Shown: positions 46,701 to 58,590 of the stretch, piece by piece | How the letters are laid out: the number at the start of each line of letters is the position of its first letter | How positions within the stretch are numbered: position 1 is the stretch's first letter | Source: Bursaphelenchus xylophilus | Lineage: Eukaryota; Nematoda; Chromadorea; Rhabditida; Aphelenchoididae | DNA length: 64,000 bases | Reading direction: 5' to 3' | Assembly: GCA_904066235.2 (NCBI GenBank) | Contig: CAJFCV020000004.1 | Span: forward strand, 4,402,001 to 4,466,000 | The notes under the pieces: generated by a model | Databases searched by the model: none | The model's input: only the letters and a program-made list of their open reading frames with translations | Told to the model about the DNA's origin: nothing | Program-made: the position numbers and the translations under genes

Positions 46701-48998
46701 AGAAAATTTCTTACTACCCAACCCATTTTCAAACCCAAAACAACCCCAAACTTCACCAAACCCTAAGCCAATATCAAGTACAATCTCAACAAATCCCACC
46801 TTGTTTGGTCGTTGTCCCGGCCGAACAACCTTCTTCTCTGGCGCTTTCTGAGCCGGTGGCGGAGCTGCTGCAGTCACTGGAGGGTATTCCTGAACATATG
46901 CATTAAAGTATTCCTCGACTTTGGCCATCTTCAGCTTGTCTCCTTGCACCTCGCCCAGCAATGGAACGGCCAGTTGTTGCCCGACGGCCCTCATAAACGC
47001 GGCCAATGCCTGCATCGCAGCGTCTCTGCATGCCGGATCCGAGCCCAAGGCCAGCTTCACCAGCTGATCCACCACCAACTTCGTGGTTTGCGAGGACTTT
47101 TTGGCGGTCTGGAGGTCCATCTTCAACATGGCTTGCTTAAAAAACTCGCACGCCGCGAGCTTCGTTCCTGGCGCCTTTGTAACCAAAGCATCCTTGATTG
47201 GCTCAACAACGGCTGCGAAATTCTGCAAAAAAAAATTAAAAGATAACCTAAACAAAATCTGTCTCTAACGTATCTAAAGTAATGTAAATTCCTTACAGTA
47301 GTCAAATAACAAGCTTCCAAACAGTCCGTACAAGGTTCCTTGACGGTCGGTTTGACTTCCTTCAGCCTCAAGAAGCAAATGGCAATCACCGAGGGTGCGT
47401 GAACTTCGAAATTCTTCTTTAACCCTCTGGCAATCTTCGCCAAAAGACTTGCTGCGGCCGCCGTTACCAGTATATTCGAATCCTTGGCCAAGATTTTTGA
47501 CAACTCATCTATGAGTCTATGGAATTCGCTGTCATTTGGCTTCAACTTGGGGTTCTTCTCAACGACTTGACTCAGATTCTCCAAGGGTTCCTTCCTTTCG
47601 GACCATTTCTTCGACTGAAGTCCTTCGTAAAATGCATCAGTAAGGTGCGGAACGAGGTCGTAGGGGGTCAAGAAATCGTCTTCATCGTCCTCGACAGGCT
47701 GTGCAACGGGCTGAGAGGCAGTCGATGAGGCGGTTTTCTTGGCGGCTTCTGGGGCAGCTTTCTGTTGGGCCGCGGGCTTCGGAGGTGCTTGTTGTGGAGG
47801 GAATTCCACAATAAAGTTCTCGTAATACTCCTCAACCTGCAAACAATGCAATTATGTCCCTATTTGAAGTTTGAAAATATCAAAAACTCAGCCAACCAAC
47901 AAAATTCCATATTAATTTACCTTATTCATCTTCAACTTGTCTTGAGCAACTGTTTCCAACAAAGGCGCAGCAATTTGTTTGCCGATGGCCCTCATAAACG
48001 CAGCCAATGCCTGCATGGCCGCATCTCGAAGCGCGGGGTCTGATCCAAGAGCGAGCTAAAGACGGAACAATTTTAGAATATAAATGTAAACCTTACCTTG
48101 CACAACAATTCTACGGCCTCTTTGGTGGCACTACTGCATTTCTTCGCCGTTTGAAAATCGATTTGTAGAAAACATCGCTTGAAAAATTCACAAGCTTGTA
48201 GTCGACTTCCTACCGCCTTGGAATTCAAGGCTTCCTTGATCGGCTCGATGGCGTTGGCAAAGGTCTAATATAATAAAAAAGCATAATTCTTACTTAAACT
48301 CCAATAAAACGCGATCCAACTTACCGTGGTCTCATAACAAGCGTCCAAACACTCGCAGCACGGCTCTTTCACACTGGCCTTCACTTCTTTCAACCGGGTC
48401 AAACAGATTCCAATGACACTGGACGCGTGCACCTCAAAGTTCCTTCCCAATCCACGAGCAATCCTTGTAAGCAGTTGTGCCGCCAATGCGGCGACGATGA
48501 TGTTGGCATCTTTGGCCAAGATCTAGAAAAGAAGCTTTAATATTACACATGATGCTTAACATCAAGCGTCATTTATCAAAAGTACCTCCAACGGTCAACC
48601 TAAAATCCAACAGAAAAGCAAAAAGAAGGACTTACCTTGCTCAGCTCATCAATCAGCCGGTGATATTCACTGTCATTCGGCACTAATTTTGGGTTTTTGT
48701 CGACGATCCCCACCAATTTCTCGATGGGCTCTTTTCGCTCTGTCCATTTTTTCGACTGCATCTGTTCGTAGAAGCTGTCGCCCACATCTTTGATGAGGTC
48801 GTAAGGAGTGTAAAAACTGAAACATGAAAATCGTTAGCAAAAAATAATGAATTTGTGAGGATAAAACCAATAAAGTTTGCTGTTTTCATAAATCCGAGTA
48901 CCAAATTTTTGCTTCGCAGGGAACAAACAGCAAAATTCACAGCTAAAACCACTTGAAATAGCGACAAATCACCGAAAAAATCGACAAACTTACTCCAT
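43715..48998 (-). CDS. zyg-9: XMAP215/ch-TOG family microtubule polymerase
   Basis: Thirteen exons: 48998-48994, 48816-48636, 48522-48325, 48264-48097, 48055-47921, 47836-47297, 47222-46800, 46335-46262, 46111-45916, 45827-45225, 45096-44737, 44540-44193 and 43945-43715. They give 1153 residues. The family binds tubulin through TOG domains and speeds microtubule growth at centrosomes and plus ends. TOG1 spans about residues 2-229 (FYEQMQSKKWTERKEPIEKL, ILAKDANIIVAALAAQLLTR, ALGSDPALRDAAMQALAAFM). TOG2 spans about 288-510 (FYEGLQSKKWSERKEPLENL, SDPACRDAAMQALAAFMRAV). A Pro/Ala-rich basic linker with KKVVRPGQRPNK follows. Residues about 640-1100 are helical, resembling the C-terminal region of nematode ZYG-9. 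The first coding exon contributes only ATGGA. C. elegans ZYG-9 has three TOGs; I recognise two. Confidence 0.9.
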
Positions 48999-49092
48999 GT
49001 CAGTTCTCTTGATGTCGGCAGCACCAGAAATGAATAGATTCACCTTGAATTACTGATTTAATCACCAAACGCCTCGATGAGCTCTGAATTCG

Positions 49093-51350
49093 CAATTACA
49101 CGTTCGGTCCAAATAGAAGAAAAGCCGCAGTTGAGATGGGATCCCGAGCTGCGCCCGCGATTTGTAATTCGTAGGGGACATCTTATACGAAGGAAGACCA
49201 AATTTTGCAATGATTGCCTCAGGGCTCTAAAAATTCATGCACAAAATATTATTTTAACGTAGATCCGATATACCAAGTATCATCTTTCTGTCGCTGTCTA
49301 TCTTCGACTTTGGATAAATATCAGATTTTGCCTAGTTTTGAGCCTGCTTTTGTACCCATTTTTTGACCACTTTTTGGCTTGTAATGATAAAAGTAAGATA
49401 GTTATTCGAAATATCGCTCTTTGATGTTCTAGAGAGCCTTTTTGTGTAACCCTTTTAGGTAATGCCAGACCTCAGTGGTGTCCCCCCTTTTCAAAACGTT
49501 TGCTCCAATGACGTCAATTTTAGGCCAAATTTTGCTGATTTTTCGAAATTTCTGCCTATATTTTTTTTCAGAAGTCCTTTATCGAAAAAATCGCGATTTG
49601 AGTGGTTAGAGAAGATCCTTGTCGATGTACAGAAACTTGCATTTTCATCCAACGACCAATAGTTTTTTCAAAACGTTTGCTCCAATGAGGTACACTTTGG
49701 GGAAATTTTGCTGATTTTTCGAAATTTCTGCCTGTAGTTCGAGCTGATGTTGAGAATGTTTAGCTTCCGCCTCAAATTCTCCTTTCTTGCTTGCTATGCT
49801 GACTTCTGATTGTAATTTCCCAAATTGTATAGCAACCGTTGACATCAACGTATTCCAATGGTCGAAGGTGTCTGCCTTTACTATTCTTTTGATAGGATTA
49901 CTGGCTGTGCCTGACGGATATGAAAAGGAGAACAACTCCCTTGGTGTCTCAGCAGTGGGAACTGGTGGAACGAGCATTGCAGCTTAAACATAATGAGGGG
50001 TTATCTTAAGATATGTTATAAGAGGCATTTTGACTGTTCTTTTATAACTGTTTTAGGTGCAAAGAAGCCGTGCTTACCCTCGATTTCTGGTAATGTAAAC
50101 TTCTTAAGCCTCATTTTCGCGCACTTGCTCTTGTAGCTGAATTTCGCAGACTTTTTTTTAATTTGGTTCCTCTTTCTTTTCGATTGCGAAGTTCCAGGTT
50201 CGTTGAATGACTCTGAAGATGTAGGGTAGACGCCATGAAGACAAAACTCACCTCCTTCATCTTTTTCTGCCGTTGGCAAAGTTCAAAGTTATTTAACTGA
50301 AACAGCAGCTAAATGATTAAAACGAGACGGGTATTTCAGTCTTATTTCATTAACTCGCAAAACATAGAGATAGTGGATGGCTACTCGAATAGAATGCAAT
50401 TTTCTTATAGATGTACTATGTTGACCTCCATTTTTCAAAAATATTTTAGTCGTTGATGTATATGCCGGTTACTAAATCTAATCATGCTGCTTGTCTACAA
50501 TTAAAGATAATTATTTCCTCGACAAACGGCAGTAAAAAAGATGCAGACAGAAATATGCAAAAATCATCAAATTTTCCACAAAGTGTCAATCTCATTGAAG
50601 CAAACGTTTTAAAAAAACTATTGGTCGTTGGATGAAAATGCAAGTTTCTACACATCGACAAGGCTGTTCTCTAAACCGTCAAATCGCGATTTTTTCCATA
50701 AAGGACTTCTGAAAAAAAATACAGGCAGAAATTTCGAAAAATCAGCAAAATTTCCCCAAAGTGTACCTCATTGGAGCAAACGTTTTGAAAAAACTATTGG
50801 TCGTTGGATGAAAATGCAAGTTTCTGTACATCGACAAGGATCTTCTCTAACCACTCAAATCGCGATTTTTTCGATAAAGGACTTCTGAAAAAAAATATAG
50901 GCAGAAATTTCGAAAAATCAGCAAAATTTGGCCTAAAATTGACGTCATTGGAGCAAACGTTTTGAAAAGGGGGGACACCACTGAGGTCTGGCATTACCTA
51001 AAAGGGTTACACAAAAAGGCTCTCTAGAACATCAAAGAGCGATATTTCGAATAACTATCTTACTTTTATCATTACAAGCCAAAAAGTGGTCAAAAAATGG
51101 GTACAAAAGCAGGCTCAAAACTAGGCAAAATCTGATATTTATCCAAAGTCGAAGATAGACAGCGACAGAAAGATGATACTTGGTATATCGGATCTACGTT
51201 AAAATAATATTTTGTGCATGAATTTTTAGAGCCCTGAGGCAATCATTGCAAAATTTGGTCTTCCTTCGTATAAGATGTCCCCTACGAATTACAAATCGTG
51301 GGCGCAGCTCGGGATCCCATCTCAACTGCGGCTTGGACCGAACGTGAATT
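49093..51350. mobile_element. Foldback element with ~640-bp inverted arms
   Basis: Arms 49093-49735 and 50721-51350 are near-perfect reverse complements. The outer end is CACGTTCGGTCCAA; the left arm has a 9-bp insertion just inside it. The arms include CAGTTGAGATGGGATCCCGA, GGCTCTCTAGAACATCAAAG and GGGGGACACCACTGAGG. The inner part of the right arm contains 2.5 direct copies of a ~190-bp unit (50,545-50,975) built on ACTATTGGTCGTTGGATG and GGAGCAAACGTTTTG. The ~985-bp centre carries a spliced minus-strand reading frame (49645-50279). It sits in the spacer between ZYG-9 and HCF-1. I could not define a target duplication or a transposase, so the class is unassigned. Confidence 0.8.
49645..50279 (-). 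CDS. Unknown spliced gene inside the foldback element (candidate)
   Basis: Three segments join in one frame: the tail of a frame ending at 50252, then 50212-50078, then 49982-49645. Donors are consensus (GGAG|GTGAGT and GAGG|GTAAGC) and acceptors are CTTCAG and TTTAAG; the first intron would be only 39 nt. The product has a very basic stretch (SQSKRKRNQIKKKSAKFSYK), a middle with TFDHWNTLMSTVAIQFGKLQ and a helical Glu/Ala/Gln segment, and ends inside the left inverted arm. A TGA lies just upstream of 50279 and no ATG opens the frame, so the 5' end is missing or decayed. No known domain recognised. It may be an element-borne DNA-binding protein. Confidence 0.35.
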
Positions 51351-51605
51351 ACCTTTTCGAAGAAACGCGTTGAATTGGGCGCCAAATTATTTCCTTTATT
51401 GCCGAGCTGCGCCCTGCTTGATAGGGGAATTTTATATGATCGAACGTTTCAAAAAGTCTGCCTTCGTCTCTTTTCTTGCTAAACCCAAGTCCATAACTCT
51501 TTGCGTTTGTAAAAATATTTTTATTACAGTGTTTCACAATATAGCGCGCTATATTCTACAGCTTGAGGTCAGGGTATATATTAAAATGACAAAGTTTTTA
51601 GCGGT

Positions 51606-54600
51606 TTATTCGATCCGGACTCTCTTGGTGTAGGTGGGTGGGGGTAGAGCTGAGGGTGCTATTCGAGTGTAAGTGGAAGGATGGGGCTGAGAATGTTGGA
51701 GTTGGATCGACATGGGGGCCGGCATCCGGTTTTCTTGGAGCCAGCGGACCTGCGTAGCCGGGCCGTATCCCTGGAACGGTGAGTCATCAAGTATAATATA
51801 AAAATTCGCGTTGATAAACCCGTTTTTCGCAATCAGAAAATGGTCTCGACAAAAGAACGTTTGACTAGCTTGCTTCTCAAGCCATTTTCTTATTTTTTTC
51901 CAACTTACCTTCTGGTTTCTTGCCGCGATTCTGAAAATAACTGCGGGTTTTGGTGTGGTGTCCACTAAAGCGTTGTCCAAGTAGTGTCCGTCGACTGTGC
52001 ACGAGGGTTCAGTGCCGCTATAGACCTTGAGGAAGGAGTTGTTCTCTCCTCCGACGTTTGGTTTCATCGCCAAGTACACACTGTACTCTACAATGACTCC
52101 ATTTGGATTGGTTGGGGGCTCCCAACTGAGATGGGCACAATTGTCGCCTTTGGAAATCTTGATGGAAGAGGGGGCTCCCGGGAATCCAGGCACTCCAGTT
52201 TTGTAGGAAACAGGGTCAGACCACGGGCTTTGGCCACAGATATTTACAGCGCTGACTCTGAACTGGTAGATGAATCCGGATTCCAATTTAACGCTCTTCT
52301 GCCCCTCGGGCGTTTCTTGGAAGTACTCGACGACCTTGAATGTGGGAGTCACAGTCTGGCCAACGTAGCACCATTCCGACTGACGAGGTTTTTGAGGTGA
52401 GATCTGAAAATTTGCAAAAAAATCTTCAATTTTGTCCAGTACAATATAATTAAATGGCGATTTCTTACCTGAGGACTTTCCGCTGCTTCTGAAGGCGGGA
52501 GCGCTGGGGATACAAAGGCCTCTGGAGTTGATCTCGGTTCCACAAAGCCTGATGCAGTCGGTTTCGCTTCGGATTCTGGTGGATTTGGTTCTGCGGGTTC
52601 CTCTGGATTGGTCTCGCTTCCAGAAATCTGACTTTCATTTTGACTTGGCTCTGCTGGTGGATTTGTTGAGAGTCCCGGGTCCTGTGGGGGCTGTTCTGCG
52701 GTCTGAGGTTTCTCGGATTCAAGTGAAATATTTGCCGGATCTAGGAGGGGAGCGGGTTTATCGGATAGGGATATGTCCGCGGGATCCTCCAGCTTCTGTT
52801 CGACCGAACTGGATTCGGGCTCCGGGTCCTCCAGTATATTGCTGGGCATCTGGGCCTCCAATGTCGGCTGGGTTGGCTGATAGGGCGTGGACAAGGTCTG
52901 GGGAGCGTAGGATTGTTGATATTGGACCTTCTCCGGAGTTGGGGGATGACCATTGGAATAGGTGGCGGAAGTGGGAAGAGGCTGGGACTGGGGAGTCCGG
53001 TAGGCGATGCCTGCCGGGCGGGTGTAGACTCGGCCATCCGGAGTGATCTGACGGTAGGGAATGGCTCTTGGATTGGGGGGTTGAGTTGGGGGACTGGATC
53101 CGGGGACATGGATTCGTTTAATTCTCTGCCCATTCTGTTGAGACATGATCCGTCGTTGAGATTGGGCTGAAATGACAATGATAATTGTTACATCTAACAG
53201 TTCCAAGTTCTTCAACCCTTTTCGTAACTCAGAAAACATTCAAATCCAAATTAAAATCTCACCTTGATCATCTGGTCCCAATTTCTTCACCTCCACATGG
53301 TACGAATCAGCATTCGGAATTCGAGCCCAGGTGATTTCAATCGTGTCGAGAGTGGCTTTAGCCAATTGAATTGGGCCTGGAGTGGCGGGAGGCTGTGTTT
53401 CGAGGAAGTAGAAGTCCTTGCAGCATTTTACACTCGACCCTGTCCTTCTGATCCCGTCTCTCCCCGACCAAATATAAACTCGATTGTTGATTACACAGGC
53501 CGAGTGTCCGGCTCTAGCATTGGGAAAAGAGTTTTTTTCATCTGTGACAGCTTCCTGGAAGCTTTCCCATCGGTTGTTGAGGACGTGGAACGAGTGTATA
53601 TCGTTGGAACAGCGCCAGTCTAGATAGGGTGAACCGTCTTGGGGTACGTCTTCTGGGGTTACTGGGACCCATCCACCGAATACGAAGACTCTGAAAGGAG
53701 ATCGGTTCGATTTTTTAAAATTTTCATGATCAAGCTCAAAAAATGACTGAATTCATATTTTCGTGAGATTTTTTATACTTTTCTATATACTATTGGACAC
53801 TACAGAGCTAAGAATAGAAAATAAAACATCAATTCCTTACCTATCTCCTACTAAACTGGCCGAATGAAGAGACCTCGGTCTGGGAATCTCTCCGTGGGGC
53901 TGGATCTCTCTCCATGCTAAATGGACCAAATCCAAGATCCACATATCTCCGAGACGATCCCCATTCATCCCGCCGTATATGAAAAGGAACTTCTGTTTAT
54001 CATTTTCATACAAAGTCGAGGTGTGGGACTCTCTCGGAGATGGGCCTTGGCCAGCCTGGATCTTCTCATAAGTCAAGGGTTTGTTTGGAGCAAGATCGAG
54101 CATGTAGAGATCGTCCAGATACTTGACAGATCCATCTTCATCTCGGGCCATTCCACCAAATATATAGGCGATTCGATCTCGGTCAATATTTAGAGTGTGG
54201 CCGAGACGACCACAAGGCGAGGGATCGTTATTTCTGGGGGCTCGGATTCTCAGATTACGGTATTCCCAACGTCTCGAGTCCAGCTCGTAAAATTGGTCCG
54301 AATATCTGTAAAAAAATTTATATTATTTTAGATATTATCTTAAATTATAGGCACAAACTACTCCAGACTTGATCAGATAAATATTAAACACTCTCAGACA
54401 TTAATAAAACTTAATAACAAGTCTCTTACTTCTTTGGGTCGATCATTCCTCCAAAAATATATATCTTCTCTCCATCTGTATCCATTCCAAAGGCCGCGAG
54501 GCCAGGCATTGGCTCTCCTCGAACAACAGGCTTATGCCAAATATTCGTGTGCGTGTTAAACACGTAGAGCTCGTTGACAATACCCTCATTTCCACCACCA

Positions 54601-54956
54601 AATACGATCATATAGTGCTTGATAGCGACTGCTTTGTGTCCATGACGAGGTCTGAAAAAGTTTCTGGTAGAATATCAGCATTAATATAATTTTATCCACA
54701 AAAAAGTATCAAGATACTTTCCGAGGTTTTCGGAGAACACATGCATCTCATTAAAAATTTTGACAGTAACCCGTTTCTTCCATTTTTCTACGAATTTAGG
54801 ATTTTCTCTTCTTGTGAGGGATAAAACAATATCCAAAGCCTAAATTATCAAAAAATAAATTAAACACACTTACAGTGGCGACGGAGGTGCAGCAACTTGG
54901 ACTTCTCGCCACTTTGCGAGCGGTTTATCGACTGGAACAACGTCGTTCTGATCCAT
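51606..54956 (-). CDS. hcf-1: Host cell factor HCF-1 homologue
   Basis: Seven exons: 54956-54874, 54651-54430, 54305-53841, 53690-53263, 53166-52469, 52403-51909 and 51770-51606. They give 851 residues. HCF-1 is a nuclear scaffold that bridges transcription factors to Set1/MLL, Sin3 and other chromatin complexes. The N-terminal six-blade kelch propeller (about 1-360) includes [69 protein letters not shown] and [20 protein letters not shown]. It is followed by FN3 sequence (about 360-400), a Pro/Ser/Gln-rich disordered region (about 400-632), and C-terminal FN3 (about 633-810; [20 protein letters not shown]). The end KRVRIE resembles a terminal nuclear signal. The vertebrate HCF proteolysis repeats are absent, as in C. 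elegans (about 780 residues). Confidence 0.96.
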
Positions 54957-56777
54957 CACGACATAAGCGACCAGATGGAAATTTTATCTAAAACATTCGA
55001 TAAATAAAGGAGGAATTAAAATTCATGAAAAACACGGCTATAAATAATAAATTTACGACATTTCTGGCCACAAAATCCGCGCGCTAAAACCCGAGAATAA
55101 AAGCCGAAAATGCTGATGCGGAATGCCAAATATTTTGAAGAATCAGGGATATCGTGGTGGGACTCGGAGGGAAATCATGTGCTGGGAAGATTTAGATCGA
55201 GAAACGGGTTTTTACTGTTTATAAAGGGCCCTGTCGGAGGAAAGTCAATTTTACGACAATCAATAACACAGGATTCATTGAATTATGTATACTTTTACGT
55301 CAAAAATTGTATGAATTGTTTAATGTTTTTCTCATCATTAGAGGGCGTAACTTCACTAGGCAAAAGCTGTAAACAGATGTAATAAAGCTTATTTTATACG
55401 TCTACTTTGTGTGCAGGAATGCTGACCGTACAATTTTGAATAGAAGGTTGTATTATGACTTTATGAGTAAGCAAACTTTTTAGCACAGAATAAAAAATTT
55501 ATGACGTCATGTTTGAATTTTTAAGTCATCATGGAAAACTTATATTGTGATGAATGCAATCAAGACTGCCCAGGAGACATTGCCGCCAAGTCTGTTACTC
55601 GCCCTCCACTTTGATATGCGCATCTTATCTTGCCGCCTGATACATTTCGAAGCGCAGAACGCGCCAAAAACATTGATTGATTCGAAATATATAATAAATA
55701 GTGTTTACAAAATCAGAAACAAACACAGACCCCAAAACGGTTGAAAAATGGTAAAAGTACCTGTACCGTTGCATGCTATAAGTTGAAATTATAAACGTGG
55801 TTTATGAAGCGATGATGTAAATACAACAAGCACAACATGTCAAAAAGACATGTAAGATCAAATTCCGTACATAGTATCTGCTTGTTTGCATAATGCTAAA
55901 TATTTGCACCTTGTTTTGTGTTTTCGTCTTCTCTCCTGTTATCTGATGGTCACAAAAATCGACAAGAAACGCGTTTCACGTATCCGTTTTTATTACAGCG
56001 TTCACGAACTGACCGGCAAGCTGTTCGTTGAGGGTTAAATGGGTCTTGTTTTCGAGAAGTAAAGGCCCTTCCTACCTCTTACTCTCAGTTCTCTGTACCC
56101 TTCTCCAAGGCTTCTGTTCGACGACTTCTCCGCTCAACCCCGTTCTTCCGCTGTTCCGCCTGGCTTAACGGATGAAAGTGATCGAGAGAGTTATGTCATT
56201 GCGAACCACGGATGACATAATCTCGCGATATGTAATCTTCTTTTGATTGAACTGGTTTCCAAAAAAACAAGCTGCCTTTCCCTCGCTTGAACTCATTTTT
56301 TGGAGCGACATCTGCAATGGCATTGTCACCATCCATTCGGCGATTCTTTTTGAGCCATCCCGACTTTAATTCTCGGCTCTTGGCGTCGTTTTTTTCAGTT
56401 TAATCAATAGATATTTTCCAACGTTTCGAAGCTTAGAGATTTGCAAATTGCAAGCTTTACGTAACCCAAGTTGTTTCAAGACAACAAAAAAGCCATTGGT
56501 TCACCCATTGATCCTCTTTAGATCCCTCTAACTATGCCCTAACAGCCCCACGCTGACCTTAAAACCCCCAATTCCCTTAATTGCTTCTGAGCGTACAAAA
56601 GGCGCGCGCTGCAGGTCGACATTATATTATTGGTGACCGAACTTCGTGAGGGCGGCTTTTTGTCGCCGTATCTCCCGCGATCCGCGGATTCAAGTCCGCC
56701 GGGGGATGTTCTCGACATTTTATTAATGCAGTTACAACGTGATGATAAAATCAATCCGAATTCCCGTTATGTTTTAG
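54957..56777. other. Divergent spacer between HCF-1 and the START gene
   Basis: No coding gene recognised. TGCATAATGCTAAA and several CACATC/TGATG words near 55,750-55,950 have no clear meaning. A GC-richer segment with short stems (CCGCGGATTC..GTCCGCCGG) lies at about 56,600-56,720. A TTTTAG acceptor sits directly at the START gene ATG. Confidence 0.4.
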
Positions 56778-57658
56778 ATGCCGGAGACGCTGAATGAGCA
56801 CGAATATATTGAGTTGGGCCAGAGGGCTTGCTCGCAGATAAAGACGTTGGTGGAAAGCGATTGGGCAGAGTGCTGGTCGCAGTTGGAATGGGATGAGGCC
56901 GACGTTAAAGTGTATTCGAGGAAGTCGGCCGAGTTCGAGGAAGCCAAAGAGAACATGCTCATGCTGGTCATGGACCTGCCGGTAATTTAATTCAAAGCCA
57001 TATTGCTTTGTATTGCAATATGAATGCGAAAAAATGCCATTTTAGACATCAGTAGAACACCTGGAACGATTACTATTCCCTTGGTTTGAATTCCGAGTCA
57101 AATGGGATGAAATGCTGGCCATGGCCAATGTAATAGAGCGGCTCAGTGAAGAGGTGAGCAATCATTTTATCTATAGAGTCGTTTCCGTATTTTCTAATCA
57201 GATTTTGCGTTTCCAGACATTTGTTATGCGACATGTTGTGAAGAAACGCTTGGCATTGTCATCAAGAGATGCCATTGATGCCACAAGTGTAAGTTTGTGT
57301 CTGATTTCGACCATATAATCTAGTATTGTTAATGAATTGCTTTGGCAATTTTTTGATGACTAAAAACTCGCTTTAGGTCTATCGGCAGGACGATGGCTCA
57401 GTAATAATGGGCTCAACCGGCACCGAGCACGGGAAATGGGGACCTCAGGAAGGATTTGTGCGGACAAAGCAATACTTGGGAGGCTATTATTTCCGACCAA
57501 TCGACGAAAACAACACCAAATTTATGATGATCTTCTGCGCCGATCTCAACCTTCCCATTCCCCGGTTTATATCCAACATGGTGGCCAAATTAAAGCCCCG
57601 ACTGATGGTGGAAAAGGCCAGGAATTTGGCCAAGGCTGTAAATAAATATCCATTGTAG
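56778..57658 (+). CDS. START-domain lipid-transfer protein
   Basis: Four exons: 56778-56981, 57046-57153, 57217-57288 and 57377-57658. They give 221 residues, essentially one START domain. START domains form a helix-grip pocket that carries a single sterol, phospholipid or ceramide between membranes. Visible family features are the early tryptophan region (WAECWSQLEWDEADVKVYSR), the conserved FEFRVKWDEMLA, the central strands YRQDDGSVIMGS with GPQEGFVRTKQYLGGYYF, TKFMMIFCADLNLPIPRFI and the C-terminal helix KLKPRLMVEKARNLAKAV. There is no targeting signal, so it is probably cytosolic, as in the STARD2/4/5/10 group; the ligand cannot be read from sequence. All introns are phase 0. A TTTTAG acceptor directly precedes the ATG, suggesting trans-splicing or a 5' UTR intron. 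Confidence 0.88.
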
Positions 57659-58590
57659 AATCAGGAGGGAAAATAAACAGGATTCACTACTACAATTTGA
57701 GGCATTTTTTGCCATTCGGCTCCAAGAAATCGAATTCTCCCAATAATTTTTTTTTGAAATTAGAAAAAATCAGACAAAAAACATGAATTAGTGCTGTTCA
57801 TCCTAATTTTCTTAGAAAATTCAATTGTTTTCTGCACGATTTGTGGTCATCACTTTGTTCCCAACCCATTTACATCTATTTTTGCACCCTTAATTTTAAA
57901 ATTTTCGGATATTCCCATAATTCTTATATTACACTGCCCAAATTCTAGAAAAATTTTGCCCAGAACTCCTCTTCTTTGAGTTTTCTGCAAACGAATTGTA
58001 GATTCAAATTCGGAGAGCGACAAAAAATGGGGAAAATAAACGCGGGACGGGGCGTTGAGCAGCACACCGCCGAGAGAGCGCGCGAAAACGAGAGAGCGGA
58101 CAGAAAATGCAAGAAAAGCGGCGTTTTGGGTCCGCCTCCTTTCCACAAATATCTCGTAAGAGAAAAAAATATATTCGGACCTCCAGAAAATTGATTTTGA
58201 GGCCGCGAATTAAAATCTTTTCGAATTTCGATACGAATCGAGGGAAACGAGGGGAAACGGGTCTAGAGTAATATAAAATCTGGCGAGATTTGTGGGTTAA
58301 TGGGTCAAGTTGCGGGTCTGCAAGGGGCATTTCGTATTCAAACACCTTGATTTAGTGGGATATTCCAAAATAAAGCTTGTTTTTTTAAATGATGACCTGT
58401 TTGGGAAGGTACTAATTTTTTATTAAATAGTAGTGCTATATTACAGTATTTGTAATTTTTTTGAAAGATTATTCCGATTTCCGTATTTTAGGAAACAAGC
58501 TAACTTTTAATTTTCCTATCTCTAATATTATTTTGCGTTTTAATGACCCTCTCGCCTAGTGTAATATAAATTTTGATCCCAATTTTAGGG
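57659..58590. other. Spacer, no gene
   Basis: AT-rich, with a GC-richer segment at 58,035-58,140. Two copies of the TAGTGTAATATAA-type motif lie at 58,262 (TCTAGAGTAATATAA) and 58,556 (exact). The second lies about 20 bases before the acceptor of the next gene. Confidence 0.4.

Noticed and set aside
56600..56720. tRNA-like or structured RNA near CCGCGGATTCAAGTCCGC
   Set aside because: No A box and no cloverleaf; the T-arm-like stem is isolated.
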